Of a stretch of 33,303 bases of DNA, positions 1-8,717 are shown one piece after another. The notes below the pieces were generated by a model, which saw only the letters and a program-made list of their open reading frames with translations, was not told the DNA's origin and did no database searches. The position numbers were made by a program, and so were the translations under genes. The stretch comes from Acidobacteriaceae bacterium. Its GTDB lineage: Bacteria; Acidobacteriota; Terriglobia; Terriglobales; Acidobacteriaceae. Each line of letters starts with the position of its first letter. The first letter of the stretch is position 1. Location of the stretch: the NCBI GenBank assembly GCA_025350325.1, contig JANXYB010000091.1:1-33303 (forward strand). The letters run 5' to 3'.

Positions 1-1
1 T

Positions 2-121
2 TGTCACCGTGGTCATAGCGGCGCCAACCGCCGTTTTGACGGAGCCCGCCACATCTTCTGCCATCGCAAGTCCGTATCCCACCTTCTCCGCAGCCTTCTC
101 CACTATCGTTTTCTCAGCCAT
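2..121 (-). CDS. small Ala/Lys-rich protein of unknown function, N-terminal 40 residues (truncated by window edge)
   Basis: Reading the minus strand from an ATG at 121-119 gives an open frame to the left edge of the window that begins MAEKTIVEKAAEKVGYGLA and continues through MAEDVAGSVKTAVGAAMTTV. A purine-rich GAGGGGG lies about 6 nt before the start. The amphipathic, Ala/Lys/Glu-rich composition resembles small hypothetical proteins that in Acidobacteriota go on into lysine/alanine-rich tails, but the C-terminus is outside the window and I cannot name a function. The plus-strand frame over the same bases is Ser/Ala/Thr-rich shadow sequence. Nothing in the neighbourhood suggests a partner gene; the next feature on the right is a degenerate gene on the other strand. 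Confidence 0.55.
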   Translation of the reverse strand, partial: MAEKTIVEKAAEKVGYGLAMAEDVAGSVKTAVGAAMTTVT

Positions 122-513
122 CCTCAGCCCCCTCAGTCTTGAATCATATGTCGCTACGAATTGTAGAGGCACGCCGGCGTCAGCATACAAATCTTTCGCA
201 AATTTTTTTTGAGCTGTTGTTTTTTTCTGCCTAGCAAGGATGCCGCGCCCTCGCCGCAATTTCGTTCCGCACATCTTCCGCGCTTTACTTGGGCCTGCGT
301 ATCCCTGCGACCTCGCGCTTCACCCTTCCTTTCGGCACTTGCCAACGACTGTGAGCGGAAAGCGCCATCCAGCCATTTACCGGTCCTATTTAGGAAACGT
401 GCATCGGCCTGAAGTTGTCAGTCGAGAGCGAAAGTTCCGGGTCGCCCGTAATTCGGCAAGGACCCCGAAACAAAGCCAATAGCACTTCCTGACTTCGAGT
501 TAGAATCCTCCAC
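122..513. other. intergenic region, no gene supported
   Basis: Short overlapping frames occur on both strands but none has a ribosome-binding site, recognisable motif or natural composition. An AT-rich patch with T-runs at about 200-231 is the likeliest place for the promoter of the minus-strand gene that begins at 121, but no clear -35/-10 pair can be singled out. Confidence 0.5.
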
Positions 514-1299
514 ATGCGTTCACTTCTGATCACAGGCGTCCTCGTGGCGACTGTCGCCGCCCAAACTCCAACGCCGCAGAAGATCGTCGTGTCTCGCACT
601 TTCGCTAATCCCGGACAGGTGGGTCCTCTTTATCGCCGCGTTCGACGGCAGCAACGAACATCCACTGCTCTCCTCCTAAGATTCCGACTATGACCCGGTC
701 TGGTCACCGGACGGATCATCCATTGTCTTCACTTCCGATCGCGCCGGATCGGCGGACCTTTTCTCGTCAAGCCGGATGGTACCGGTCTCGAGCGACTGAC
801 GAACGATCCGGCCTACGACGATCAGGCGGCGTTTTCTCCTGACGGCAAACAGTTGGTTTTTGTGAGCAGCCGCGGCGGGGGCACGTCTACCCTCTGGACC
901 ATGGATATCGCGACGCGTCACGTCGAGCGTCTGTCTTTTGGAAAAGGCGGTTATTTCCGGCCTTCGTGGTCTCCCAACGGTAAGTGGATTGCTTTCTCTT
1001 CGAGCCGCAATCACGCTGCTCCGTTCGCTCACGGGCGTTGGGAGCGTCTTCAATTGGCCGATGTCTATATCCTTCACCCACACCGCTCGGGGTTGAAGAA
1101 AGTCACTCAAACCAGCGGCTTCTGCGGAAGCCCGAAGTGGATGCCGGATAGCCGGCATCTGGTGGCTTACTGCATGGAGGCGGAAGATACCCTAGCGTCT
1201 CGCCTGGCGAGTAGAAGCCAGACCCAATATCTCCCCTTCCATGCAATTAAGGCCATCAATTCAACTAAACCCAAGGTTGGGTCTTTCCGTCTTTATTAG
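514..1299 (+). pseudogene. TolB-like WD40/PD40 beta-propeller protein, multiply frameshifted remnant
   Basis: Translation from ATG 514 gives a secretion-signal-like start (MRSLLITGVLVATVAAQTPT) followed by PD40 beta-propeller blades, but in three different frames. The first frame ends after SRTFANPGQVG. A second frame gives LFIAAFDGSNEHPLLS, an in-frame TAA at about 676-678, and then DYDPVWSPDGSSIVFTSDR. A third frame continues from about 768 as VKPDGTGLERLTND, FSPDGKQLVFVSSR and FRPSWSPNGKWIAFSSSR. The repeated W/FSPDGxxIxFxS motif is the hallmark of TolB-type periplasmic propellers. Similarity fades after about 1210, so the end shown is only the next stop. Intact relatives are several hundred residues long. 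With one internal stop, two frameshifts and a missing C-terminus, this is very likely nonfunctional. Confidence 0.8.
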
Positions 1300-1341
1300 A
1301 GCCTGAACATTTGGACCCTCCCCGTCATTTGACAATTTCCG

Positions 1342-1401
1342 GCCGCTCTGGTCAGCGACGAGGTTAAGCTGACCATCGATCTCGACGTGGCCAAGCAATA
1401 A
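1342..1401 (+). pseudogene. possible C-terminal remnant of a YceI-like protein
   Basis: The short stretch AALVSDEVKLTIDLDVAKQ followed by TAA resembles the final strand of YceI-family lipid-binding lipocalin-like proteins, which commonly end in a V-x-DEVKI-x-(L/I)-D/E pattern. No upstream frame continues the match, so at most this is the tail of a deleted gene. The match is short and could be chance. Confidence 0.25.
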
Positions 1402-1579
1402 CGTGCCGGGCCATCATCTGGTGTGCGCTCTTGCAAAAATTGGGAGAGGATATGCATGCTCGAGACGTTCGATGACCGGGTGAACGTGCGTTGTACGATC
1501 TCTAGCAGTTCAAGAGCGCCGGAGCCGGGTCTGCCCGCAGTTTGCGCGCAGGTGCGGCCAGGCGCTATGTTGGCAGTGC

Positions 1580-2860
1580 ATGCGCCGCTTGAACAAATCC
1601 GCAGTGCAGTTCTGCGCAACATTTTTGTTGATACAGAGCGTGTGTTTTGTTTTATGCGCACAGCCTGCCAAACAAGATGATTTCCAGTCTCTGCTTAAGC
1701 AAGGATTCGCCTTGCACTTGCAGGCGCGTTTTCTTGACGCCATACAGGTACTGCGACGCGCTCGGCAATTGGAACCCCATGACTACTTCGCGAACCTGCT
1801 GCTAGGTATAGATCTGCTTCGTACTGGCAGAGATGCGGATGCCTTACCAATGCTGCAGTTGGCCGCGCGCACAAAGCCAGACGAAGAGATTCCCGAAGGA
1901 TATATCGGAGAAGCTGAGGCGAGTCTCGAACACTATGGAAAGGCCGCGGAGGCTTACCAGGATGCGGTGCGCAGAGGTCATGGTTCAGAGCAGGCGGTCG
2001 AAGCCTGGGCAGATTTTGCGCTGGAACGCTTTCGGCAGGTTGGCGAAAGCCTGCGTGGTTCGTCTGCTGGTGAGTCAACGGTGCGTCGACTGCAGGAGAC
2101 GGCATCGAAGCCGGCTTCGCTGTTGGTCTGTGATGGGCCGATTCAAGTTTTGGAACGACGGCTAGCCAATAAGCCCAAGGGGAACGAATCCACAGCGTTT
2201 TACCTCAATAGCGCCTACAAACTTTCGGTTTGTTATGCAGTCGAGGCGGGCAAAGCCGCCGCTGACCTGCAGAAAAGCGCCGAAGACGTGGCGGCATTTG
2301 ACCGTTTGCGTGGTGACGTGCTGCTGCGATTGAAAGGCGATCCGGCGGCAGCCCAGGATGAGTACGTTAAAGCCATTGCTTTACGACCCGGCGACCCCGC
2401 GCTTCTCGAACGGCTTGCCGAGGCACAACTAAACGCGGGAAACAGTGAGGGCGCGAGGCAATCTGCCCTCGCAGCTCTTGCCGCCGATTCCCACCGCCGT
2501 GGTGCGTTGCGCACGTTGATATCGCTCGCGATGAGCAATCGAGACTACGACCAGGCGCTTCCCAGGCTCGAGCAACTCAACATCGAGGCGCCTGGAGATT
2601 TGACGGTTCATGTGGAACTGGGCAGAGCGCTGGAACAGACGGGGAAGGCAGCAGAAGCCTTGCAGCACTTTCAGTCTGCCCTGGCGGCAGGTTATCCCGA
2701 CGAGAAGGGCTCGTTGCATGCGCTTAAGGCTCGTGTGCTGCGTGAACTCGGGCGCGAAGAAGAAGCAGCGAAGGCTTCAGCCGAAGCGAGGCGCCTGTCA
2801 GATGCGTTTCAGGCTCACAGCGAAAATCGTGGCAACGAGAAGGTCAATGCAAATCAGTAG
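1580..2860 (+). CDS. exported tetratricopeptide-repeat protein
   Basis: This 426-residue protein starts with a charged N-terminus and hydrophobic segment (about residues 5-27, ending VCFVLCAQP), so it is probably exported; Cys26 might be a lipidation or cleavage site but the lipobox is imperfect. The rest is alpha-helical with TPR-like units. The clearest are FALHLQARFLDAIQVLRRA (about 43-61), a unit near 95-130, and a C-terminal run from about 255 to 410 with motifs such as GDPAAAQDEYVKAIALRPGD and GKAAEALQHFQSALAAGYPD. TPR proteins act as scaffolds for protein contacts. Its stop overlaps the start of the downstream CRTAC1 gene by 14 nt, so the two are probably cotranslated, and this pairing occurs elsewhere in Acidobacteriota. 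No strong Shine-Dalgarno sequence precedes ATG 1580, so the exact start is less certain than the frame. Confidence 0.85.
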   Translation: MRRLNKSAVQFCATFLLIQSVCFVLCAQPAKQDDFQSLLKQGFALHLQARFLDAIQVLRRARQLEPHDYFANLLLGIDLLRTGRDADALPMLQLAARTKPDEEIPEGYIGEAEASLEHYGKAAEAYQDAVRRGHGSEQAVEAWADFALERFRQVGESLRGSSAGESTVRRLQETASKPASLLVCDGPIQVLERRLANKPKGNESTAFYLNSAYKLSVCYAVEAGKAAADLQKSAEDVAAFDRLRGDVLLRLKGDPAAAQDEYVKAIALRPGDPALLERLAEAQLNAGNSEGARQSALAALAADSHRRGALRTLISLAMSNRDYDQALPRLEQLNIEAPGDLTVHVELGRALEQTGKAAEALQHFQSALAAGYPDEKGSLHALKARVLRELGREEEAAKASAEARRLSDAFQAHSENRGNEKVNANQ

Positions 2861-4526
2861 GCGCAATGTTCTTCGGATGGTTTCAATACTTTCCACGGGC
2901 ACTATAAAAGTTACATTGGCAGGCCGAGCACTCGCGCAATCTACGCCGCGTATTCGCATGGTCAATGGCGCTGCTGCAGCGGGGCTGAACTTTGTTTTGC
3001 GAAACAGCGCAGAAGGACGCAAGTACCAGGTGGAAACGCTTCCAGGCGGACTCGGCGTTATTGATTTTGACGGGGACGGATGGCCCGACCTGTTCTGCAC
3101 CAACGGAGCGTCGCTGCCTTCGATCACCAAAACCGGACCTGAATATTGGAATCGACTCTACCGTAACAATCGCGACGGTACGTTCAGCGACGTGACGGAG
3201 AAATCAGGTTTGGCCGGGACAGGCTACAGTATGGGCGTGGCCGTCGGAGACTACAACAACGACGGGCATGAAGATCTGTTCGTGGTCGGCGTTCACGCCA
3301 ATCATCTTTATCGTAATAACGGGGACGGTATCTTTGCCGATGTGACCCGCGAAGCGGGCATGGCAGGGCCGGGATCACTAGGACGGCCGGCGTGGTCTGT
3401 GGGTGCCTGTTGGATCGACTACGACAACGATGGGTGGCTCGATTTATTCATTTCAAACTACTGCGATTGGGAACCGGGAACTGACCCCATTTGCGGCGGC
3501 ATGCAAGACCAAGCCCGTGCTTATTGCCATCCCGACCGCTATCGCGCCCAGTCCATGCAGGTATATCACAACAATCGCGATGGCACATTTACGGAAGTCA
3601 CGCGAAAGCAAGGACTTCCTGAGCTAGTGGGGAAGGGGATGGGACTGGCCGTTGCGGACTTCGCCGGGGATGGCTTTCCAGGGATATTCGTGGCGAACGA
3701 TAATGCGCGCAACTTGTTACTTCGCAATCGCGGCAAGGGGTTTGCTGAAGTTGGCATCGATGCCGGAATTGCATATAACGGTGATGGGCGCAACATCTCC
3801 GGCATGGGCGCGGATTTTGGCGACATCGACGGCGATGGCCGACCCGATATCGTGATGACAGGCTTGAAGAACGAAACTTACGAAGTATTTTTGAATCAGG
3901 GTCATGGCGTCTTTGACGACGGAAGCGTTCGTACCGGGCTGCTGAATTTGAGCCGTAGGTGGAATGGCTGGGGCTGCGGGCTCGTCGATCTGGACAACGA
4001 CGGATGGCTCGATCTGTTTGTCGCCGGAGGAGGACTGGACACGCAGGACGCGCAATCCAATCGAGTCTTCCTGAATCATGGCGGCCGCTTCGAAGATGCT
4101 ACCGATCAGGTAGGCAGCGAGTTTTCACGCCCTGCACTCCATCGAGGCGTTGTATTTGCAGATTTTGATCGAGATGGTCGCATGGATGCTGCAGTAACCG
4201 CGCTCAACGCTCCCATCGAACTCTGGTGGAATCGTACTGAAAAGGAAAATCCGCCGCGACACTGGCTGCAATTGCGGCTTTCAGGACATAAAAGCAATCG
4301 GTCAGCGATCGGCGCAGAGGTTCGCTGTCATGCGGCGGGGCGCATCCAGGTGCGAACAGTTTCCGGCAGCGTTGGATACGCGTCGACCAGCGACCTGACA
4401 GTGCATTTCGGATTGGGCGAAGCCACGCGCGCCGTGATTGAAATCAGGTGGCCTTCGGGGCGGATTCAAAATATTGGCGAGGTGGCGGCCGACCAAAGGC
4501 TCAATCCAGTAGAGCCCGCGGAGTGA
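2847..4526 (+). CDS. CRTAC1-family FG-GAP/VCBS repeat protein with C-terminal ASPIC/UnbV domain
   Basis: The ATG at 2847 is chosen because GAGAAGG precedes it and because it begins a twin-arginine-type signal (ISRRNVLRM then a hydrophobic stretch ending ALAQS). That gives 559 residues. The frame is open further upstream, but that extension is Arg-rich shadow of the TPR gene. Seven calcium-binding-type FG-GAP motifs of the form D-x-D/N-x-DG are visible, including DFDGDGWPDLF, DYNNDGHEDLF, DYDNDGWLDLF, DIDGDGRPDIV, DLDNDGWLDLF and DFDRDGRMDAA, indicating an extracytoplasmic beta-propeller. The last about 80 residues (GAEVRCHAAG to EIRWPSGRIQ) match the ASPIC/UnbV domain. Family members are secreted or surface proteins, often near TonB transporters for polysaccharides. 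The precise role is unknown; binding of carbohydrate or another ligand is inference. Confidence 0.9.
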   Translation: MQISRRNVLRMVSILSTGTIKVTLAGRALAQSTPRIRMVNGAAAAGLNFVLRNSAEGRKYQVETLPGGLGVIDFDGDGWPDLFCTNGASLPSITKTGPEYWNRLYRNNRDGTFSDVTEKSGLAGTGYSMGVAVGDYNNDGHEDLFVVGVHANHLYRNNGDGIFADVTREAGMAGPGSLGRPAWSVGACWIDYDNDGWLDLFISNYCDWEPGTDPICGGMQDQARAYCHPDRYRAQSMQVYHNNRDGTFTEVTRKQGLPELVGKGMGLAVADFAGDGFPGIFVANDNARNLLLRNRGKGFAEVGIDAGIAYNGDGRNISGMGADFGDIDGDGRPDIVMTGLKNETYEVFLNQGHGVFDDGSVRTGLLNLSRRWNGWGCGLVDLDNDGWLDLFVAGGGLDTQDAQSNRVFLNHGGRFEDATDQVGSEFSRPALHRGVVFADFDRDGRMDAAVTALNAPIELWWNRTEKENPPRHWLQLRLSGHKSNRSAIGAEVRCHAAGRIQVRTVSGSVGYASTSDLTVHFGLGEATRAVIEIRWPSGRIQNIGEVAADQRLNPVEPAE

Positions 4527-4755
4527 AACTTATACCTGATGCTTGTGGCTTGAGCCAGCAAAGCCGCAATTTCAAAGTACAGCCCTCTTTTCCCAAACTT
4601 GGAATCCAAGCGGCGTTCGGAAAGCGATAAAACACAAGAAATATCATGATCCTGCATAGACTCTTGTTTTAGCTGAGGAATATGAATGATCTGCGATGAT
4701 ATCCGGCACCCTATGACAGTTAGCCTTTTCAGCCGAAAATCGTGGAGGCAGCAAC
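4527..4755. promoter_or_regulatory. leader/promoter region of the TonB-dependent transporter gene
   Basis: This 229-bp gap separates the CRTAC1 gene from the transporter gene and is more AT-rich than its flanks, especially around 4610-4690. I see no convincing promoter hexamers and no T-tailed hairpin. A GGAGG at 4744-4748 serves the GTG start at 4756. Confidence 0.35.
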
Positions 4756-7700
4756 GTGATCAATCCAAAATGCAAACACCGGGCACTGCGTGTAGGTTTC
4801 TTCATTGCGGTTTCGGCAATGTTCGTGCCGCAAGGCTCGCGGCTGCAAGCGCAGACATCGAATGCGCAACTCAGCGGCCTGGTGACCGACACAACTGGGG
4901 CGGCAATAGCCGGAGCGCAAATCAGGGCAATGAATACTGCGACCAACGTGACCTACGCTGCGGTTTCGAACGGGTCTGGAATTTACATGCTGCAGGAGTT
5001 GCTGCCCGGTCCATACACGGTATCCACAACCGCGTCAGGCTTCGGCTCGGAGAGGCACTCCGGCCTGGTTTTGAATACCGGCGATCACGGGTCGCAAAAC
5101 TTTGCACTTAAGCCCGGAGCGGTGGAAGAATCAGTCACTGTCACCAGTACGCAAACTCTGATTTCCTCTGAGGATGCCAGTACCGCTAGCGTGCTGGACA
5201 ACAAGATGATCACTGAGTTGCCGCAGTTGAATCGAAACGCCTTAGACTTGACGAGCACCACTCCTGCTATCCAAGGCGGCGGCCCTCCGGTCGACCAAAT
5301 CGGCACTCTTGGCAATGCTGCATACCTGATCGCCAACACCGGAAATAGCTATTCAGTCTCTGGGGGCCAGGTGAACGGTACATCGATATATGTGGATGGC
5401 AACCCAGTGCAGGAGGCTGAATTTAACGCGACTAATCGTTCCATTCCTACGCCTGACTCAATCGGCGAGTTCAGAGTAGAGAGCGGGGTGTTGACGGCCG
5501 ACAAAGGACGATATGCCGGCGGCATCATTCTCATGCAGTCGAAAAGCGGTACGAATGACTTCCATGGGCGCGCATTTTTCTACTACAGAAATGAGAGTTT
5601 GAATAGCAACGATTGGATCAGTAACTCGTCGGACCCTATCATTCCGCGGCAACCATTCAACCAAAAGAATTATGGTGCGGCAGTCGGAGGTCCGGTCCGC
5701 GTTCCTCATCTTTACAACGGCTCTGACCATACTTTCTTCTACGCTGGCTGGGAAGGTGAGAGATTCAGTCAAGGGCAGACCATCAAAAGCACCATTCCCA
5801 CTGCGTTGAATCAGCAGGGTGACTTCTCGCAGACGGTGATCAACTACGACAACGGCACTCCTGTCTACGCTAAGATCTTCGATCCGTTCTACGGCTCAAA
5901 CAGTTCGAATGCTGCCGATTGCACCGGCCCTCTTGCCGAGCAATTCGCAGCGCAGGGAAGTTGCTGGGTGCGCCCTCAATTTCCAGGCAACAAAATCCCC
6001 GCGAATTATGGGACTGGCATCTCCGGACAGAGCAAGCTGTTTGCAAACTACCTGGCACTTTGGCCGCAGCCAAACCACGCACCAGATGCCAACAACGACC
6101 ACGTGAACAATCGATATGACCCGATCAGCATTACCCGGCCTACGGACAAATACTTCTTCCGCATTGATGAGGCTTATAGCAATAATCAGCACCTACAGGC
6201 GAGCGTCAGCCGATCGATGCTGACAGACAAGATTCCGGCGCCGTTCAAGCATGCGTCAGAATCCGTTACCACCGACGATGACTGGAGCGGAGGGATTCTG
6301 TACACCCTGACGCCTAATGCCAAGACGGTTGTGAGCGTGCGCCTTGGATTCGGCTTGACCAGCCTTTTCAGCAACGGCGTGTCTGGCAATGGTTCAGCCC
6401 CTGACCCGAACGTAAATACCTCTAAGTGGCCTATGGACCCGCTGCTGCAGTCGAACACCGAAAAGACCACAACCGAAATCCCTCCAGTGATCAACATCGG
6501 AAGCAACGCCGGTAGCTATACGCATGTGGGTGGCGCAGAGTTCGACAGCTTCTTGACTCAATCCCTGAACGGTGCCGTGTCAGTCTCGCGGCTGTTCGGA
6601 CGTCACTCTCTAAAGGTCGGTTACGAACAGTACTTCACACGCTTCACTGAGCAGGGCGGCGACAAGACAGGCGCTGCGTGGGTAAATCCGGGTGGCGGCT
6701 CCAACCAATATTGGAACCAGAATGACGGGTTTACAGGAAGCCAGATGGCCGAACTCATGATGGGCTCTTCCAGCTTCTTCCAATGGGGCAACTGGAATAT
6801 CACTCCCTTCGGATGGAACCAGGCGGCCTACGTAATGGACGATTGGAAGGTAAACTCCAAACTAACTGTGCAGATTGGCCTTCGTTGGGATCACGATGGA
6901 GCGAGGCAAGGACGGCACGTGCCTGGCAGCCTGGTGTATGACATAAATGCCAAGAATGTGCTGACGCCAAACGGGGGGTGGAACTGGGGTCAAGTGACAT
7001 CGTCTGTTCCGGGGCTGTCGAATCTGCCACAGCCCACTTGGTTGACGCAAGGCGCCACGGGCCGTGTGGCCCTGATCGGCACATCCGAATATCCGCAGAA
7101 GAATCTTTACACAACGAACGTTTCAAATTTCTCGCCACGTCTCGGCATCAGTTGGGCAGCAACCAATAAAACTGTATTGCATTTGAGTGCCGGCACTGTC
7201 GACCAGGGATTGAATGGGCTCGCTACAGACTGGCTGAGCTTCTATTACAACTCCAACACTTTCAGTCAGGTTCCGACACTCGACGGACAACATTGGGTAA
7301 GCGAGTTCGGAAACGACCACGGATTGGGTTCGTTCCCAGCGCTGCCGGGAGGCGGCAATCTGGGCTGGGTGCCTCCCATTACGAACAACAAGGACTACTG
7401 GTACGCAAGCTATGGCGGCGCCGGCAACTTTGATCAAACCGGCACGACCATAGGCCACTTCGACACCCCGACCGATTACATGTGGGGCGTGAGCGTGCAG
7501 AGGCAATTGGGCCAGAACTGGGCTGTGACTGCCGAATATCTTGGCGTGAAGGGCGTGCACCTGATCACCAACGTGTGGGGCTGGAGCCTGAATAACGTTC
7601 CTCTGAGTTACTACCAGCTGGGGACGCATCTTAGCGACCAGGTTCCCAATCCGTTTTATGGTCAATCGCAGACTTTCTCAGCTCAGCCCACCGTTTCGTT

Positions 7701-8574
7701 GAGCCAGTTGCTCGGGCTTTCCCCGCAATATGCCGGGACCAACTCCACCACGCCCGGACAAGCAACATGGGGCAAGTCATTCTCTAACTTTGCTAATTTC
7801 CAGATTCAGTCGCGCGGTTATCACGGTCTGGAACTTCTGGCTGCTTACTCGATTCGGAAGACATTGACCAATACCGCAAGCACCGACATTCACGTCTTTG
7901 GCAGCACAGCGGGGGCGCTGCAGAATCCTCACAACATCATGGAGGGTTACGGCGTGGCGTCGTATGAAACGCCTACCACGCTGAAGCTGAATTACTCCTA
8001 CGATCTGCCCATTGGGCGCGGCCGCTGGTTGCTGTCCCGCCCAGACGGCGTGGGCGGACACATACTGGATGCCGTCGTTGGCGGATGGACGGTGGCGGGA
8101 ATTACAACCTACAGCCCCAAAGGCACGCCCGTGCAGGTGCCCAGGGTTGATGGCGGCAACCAGGTTCCAGGTGCTGCGCTTCGCTGGTCTTTCGCGAACA
8201 AGAATTTCCGCAAGGCGGGCGTCAGTTACAAAGACGCTCTGGTGATCAATGGGGCGTGGGCCGGGAAGACAGGCGGGGTTCTCAACACTGCCGCATTTCA
8301 GCGCACCGCTGACTTTACGCTGGCTAATTCGCCGGTATTCTTTTCCAATTTGCGTAATCCGGGAAACTTCACAACCGATGCCAGCATTCTGAAGCAGTTC
8401 TACCTCGGTGACAGCAAGGTGCGGTATGTCGAGGCGCGGCTGGAGGCATTGGATATCCTCAACCATCCTAACTTCGGAACGATCATTGCCGATCCTGACT
8501 CGCCAACATTTGGTGGTATCAACGGCAAGAGCGGACAGCGCGTCATGCAGATCGGCGTGCGGTTCTTCTTCTAG
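4756..8574 (+). CDS. TonB-dependent outer-membrane transporter with N-terminal carboxypeptidase-regulatory-like domain
   Basis: The gene starts at GTG 4756, with GGAGG seven bases upstream, and encodes 1272 residues. A signal peptide (about 1-33, ending RLQAQ) is followed by a CarboxypepD_reg-like/CNA-B-like domain at about 38-120 (LSGLVTDTTGAAIAGAQI, then SGIYMLQELLPGPYTV). A plug domain follows at roughly 125-260 and a long beta-barrel to the C-terminus, which ends in VMQIGVRFFF with the terminal aromatic residue typical of outer-membrane proteins. This long architecture is characteristic of Acidobacteriota 'Oar-like' transporters, which move large ligands such as oligosaccharides across the outer membrane using TonB energy. 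It sits directly upstream of a glycoside hydrolase gene, supporting a carbohydrate substrate. The substrate itself cannot be read from the sequence. Confidence 0.93.
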   Translation: MINPKCKHRALRVGFFIAVSAMFVPQGSRLQAQTSNAQLSGLVTDTTGAAIAGAQIRAMNTATNVTYAAVSNGSGIYMLQELLPGPYTVSTTASGFGSERHSGLVLNTGDHGSQNFALKPGAVEESVTVTSTQTLISSEDASTASVLDNKMITELPQLNRNALDLTSTTPAIQGGGPPVDQIGTLGNAAYLIANTGNSYSVSGGQVNGTSIYVDGNPVQEAEFNATNRSIPTPDSIGEFRVESGVLTADKGRYAGGIILMQSKSGTNDFHGRAFFYYRNESLNSNDWISNSSDPIIPRQPFNQKNYGAAVGGPVRVPHLYNGSDHTFFYAGWEGERFSQGQTIKSTIPTALNQQGDFSQTVINYDNGTPVYAKIFDPFYGSNSSNAADCTGPLAEQFAAQGSCWVRPQFPGNKIPANYGTGISGQSKLFANYLALWPQPNHAPDANNDHVNNRYDPISITRPTDKYFFRIDEAYSNNQHLQASVSRSMLTDKIPAPFKHASESVTTDDDWSGGILYTLTPNAKTVVSVRLGFGLTSLFSNGVSGNGSAPDPNVNTSKWPMDPLLQSNTEKTTTEIPPVINIGSNAGSYTHVGGAEFDSFLTQSLNGAVSVSRLFGRHSLKVGYEQYFTRFTEQGGDKTGAAWVNPGGGSNQYWNQNDGFTGSQMAELMMGSSSFFQWGNWNITPFGWNQAAYVMDDWKVNSKLTVQIGLRWDHDGARQGRHVPGSLVYDINAKNVLTPNGGWNWGQVTSSVPGLSNLPQPTWLTQGATGRVALIGTSEYPQKNLYTTNVSNFSPRLGISWAATNKTVLHLSAGTVDQGLNGLATDWLSFYYNSNTFSQVPTLDGQHWVSEFGNDHGLGSFPALPGGGNLGWVPPITNNKDYWYASYGGAGNFDQTGTTIGHFDTPTDYMWGVSVQRQLGQNWAVTAEYLGVKGVHLITNVWGWSLNNVPLSYYQLGTHLSDQVPNPFYGQSQTFSAQPTVSLSQLLGLSPQYAGTNSTTPGQATWGKSFSNFANFQIQSRGYHGLELLAAYSIRKTLTNTASTDIHVFGSTAGALQNPHNIMEGYGVASYETPTTLKLNYSYDLPIGRGRWLLSRPDGVGGHILDAVVGGWTVAGITTYSPKGTPVQVPRVDGGNQVPGAALRWSFANKNFRKAGVSYKDALVINGAWAGKTGGVLNTAAFQRTADFTLANSPVFFSNLRNPGNFTTDASILKQFYLGDSKVRYVEARLEALDILNHPNFGTIIADPDSPTFGGINGKSGQRVMQIGVRFFF

Positions 8575-8717
8575 TGGAGCGAGGGGTGCGGCGCTTCATT
8601 CCTGAAGTACCGCGCTCAGACTCCAATTGACATGATGTCAGGTCAGTCAGCAAAGCTATCAGGCTGACAAAGGTTACTCTGCTCAAGGTATTCTTCCACC
8701 GAATCTTCCGAGCCCAA

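Noticed and set aside
1268..1281. Short palindrome ACCCAA-GG-TTGGGT
   Set aside because: The loop is too short for a stable hairpin and the site lies in decayed DNA with no gene it could serve.
1658..1676. Minus-strand match to the sigma-54 GG-N10-GC spacing
   Set aside because: It lies inside the coding sequence of the TPR gene and faces no gene on that strand; a chance match to a short motif.
2610..2846. Upstream extension of the CRTAC1 frame by 79 codons
   Set aside because: The extension is Arg/Lys-rich shadow of the TPR gene and would bury the twin-arginine signal that starts at 2847.
7777..8466. Long minus-strand open frame of 229 codons within the TonB transporter gene
   Set aside because: It is fully inside a clearly coding gene on the other strand, has no domain motifs and no start site; it is a shadow frame.
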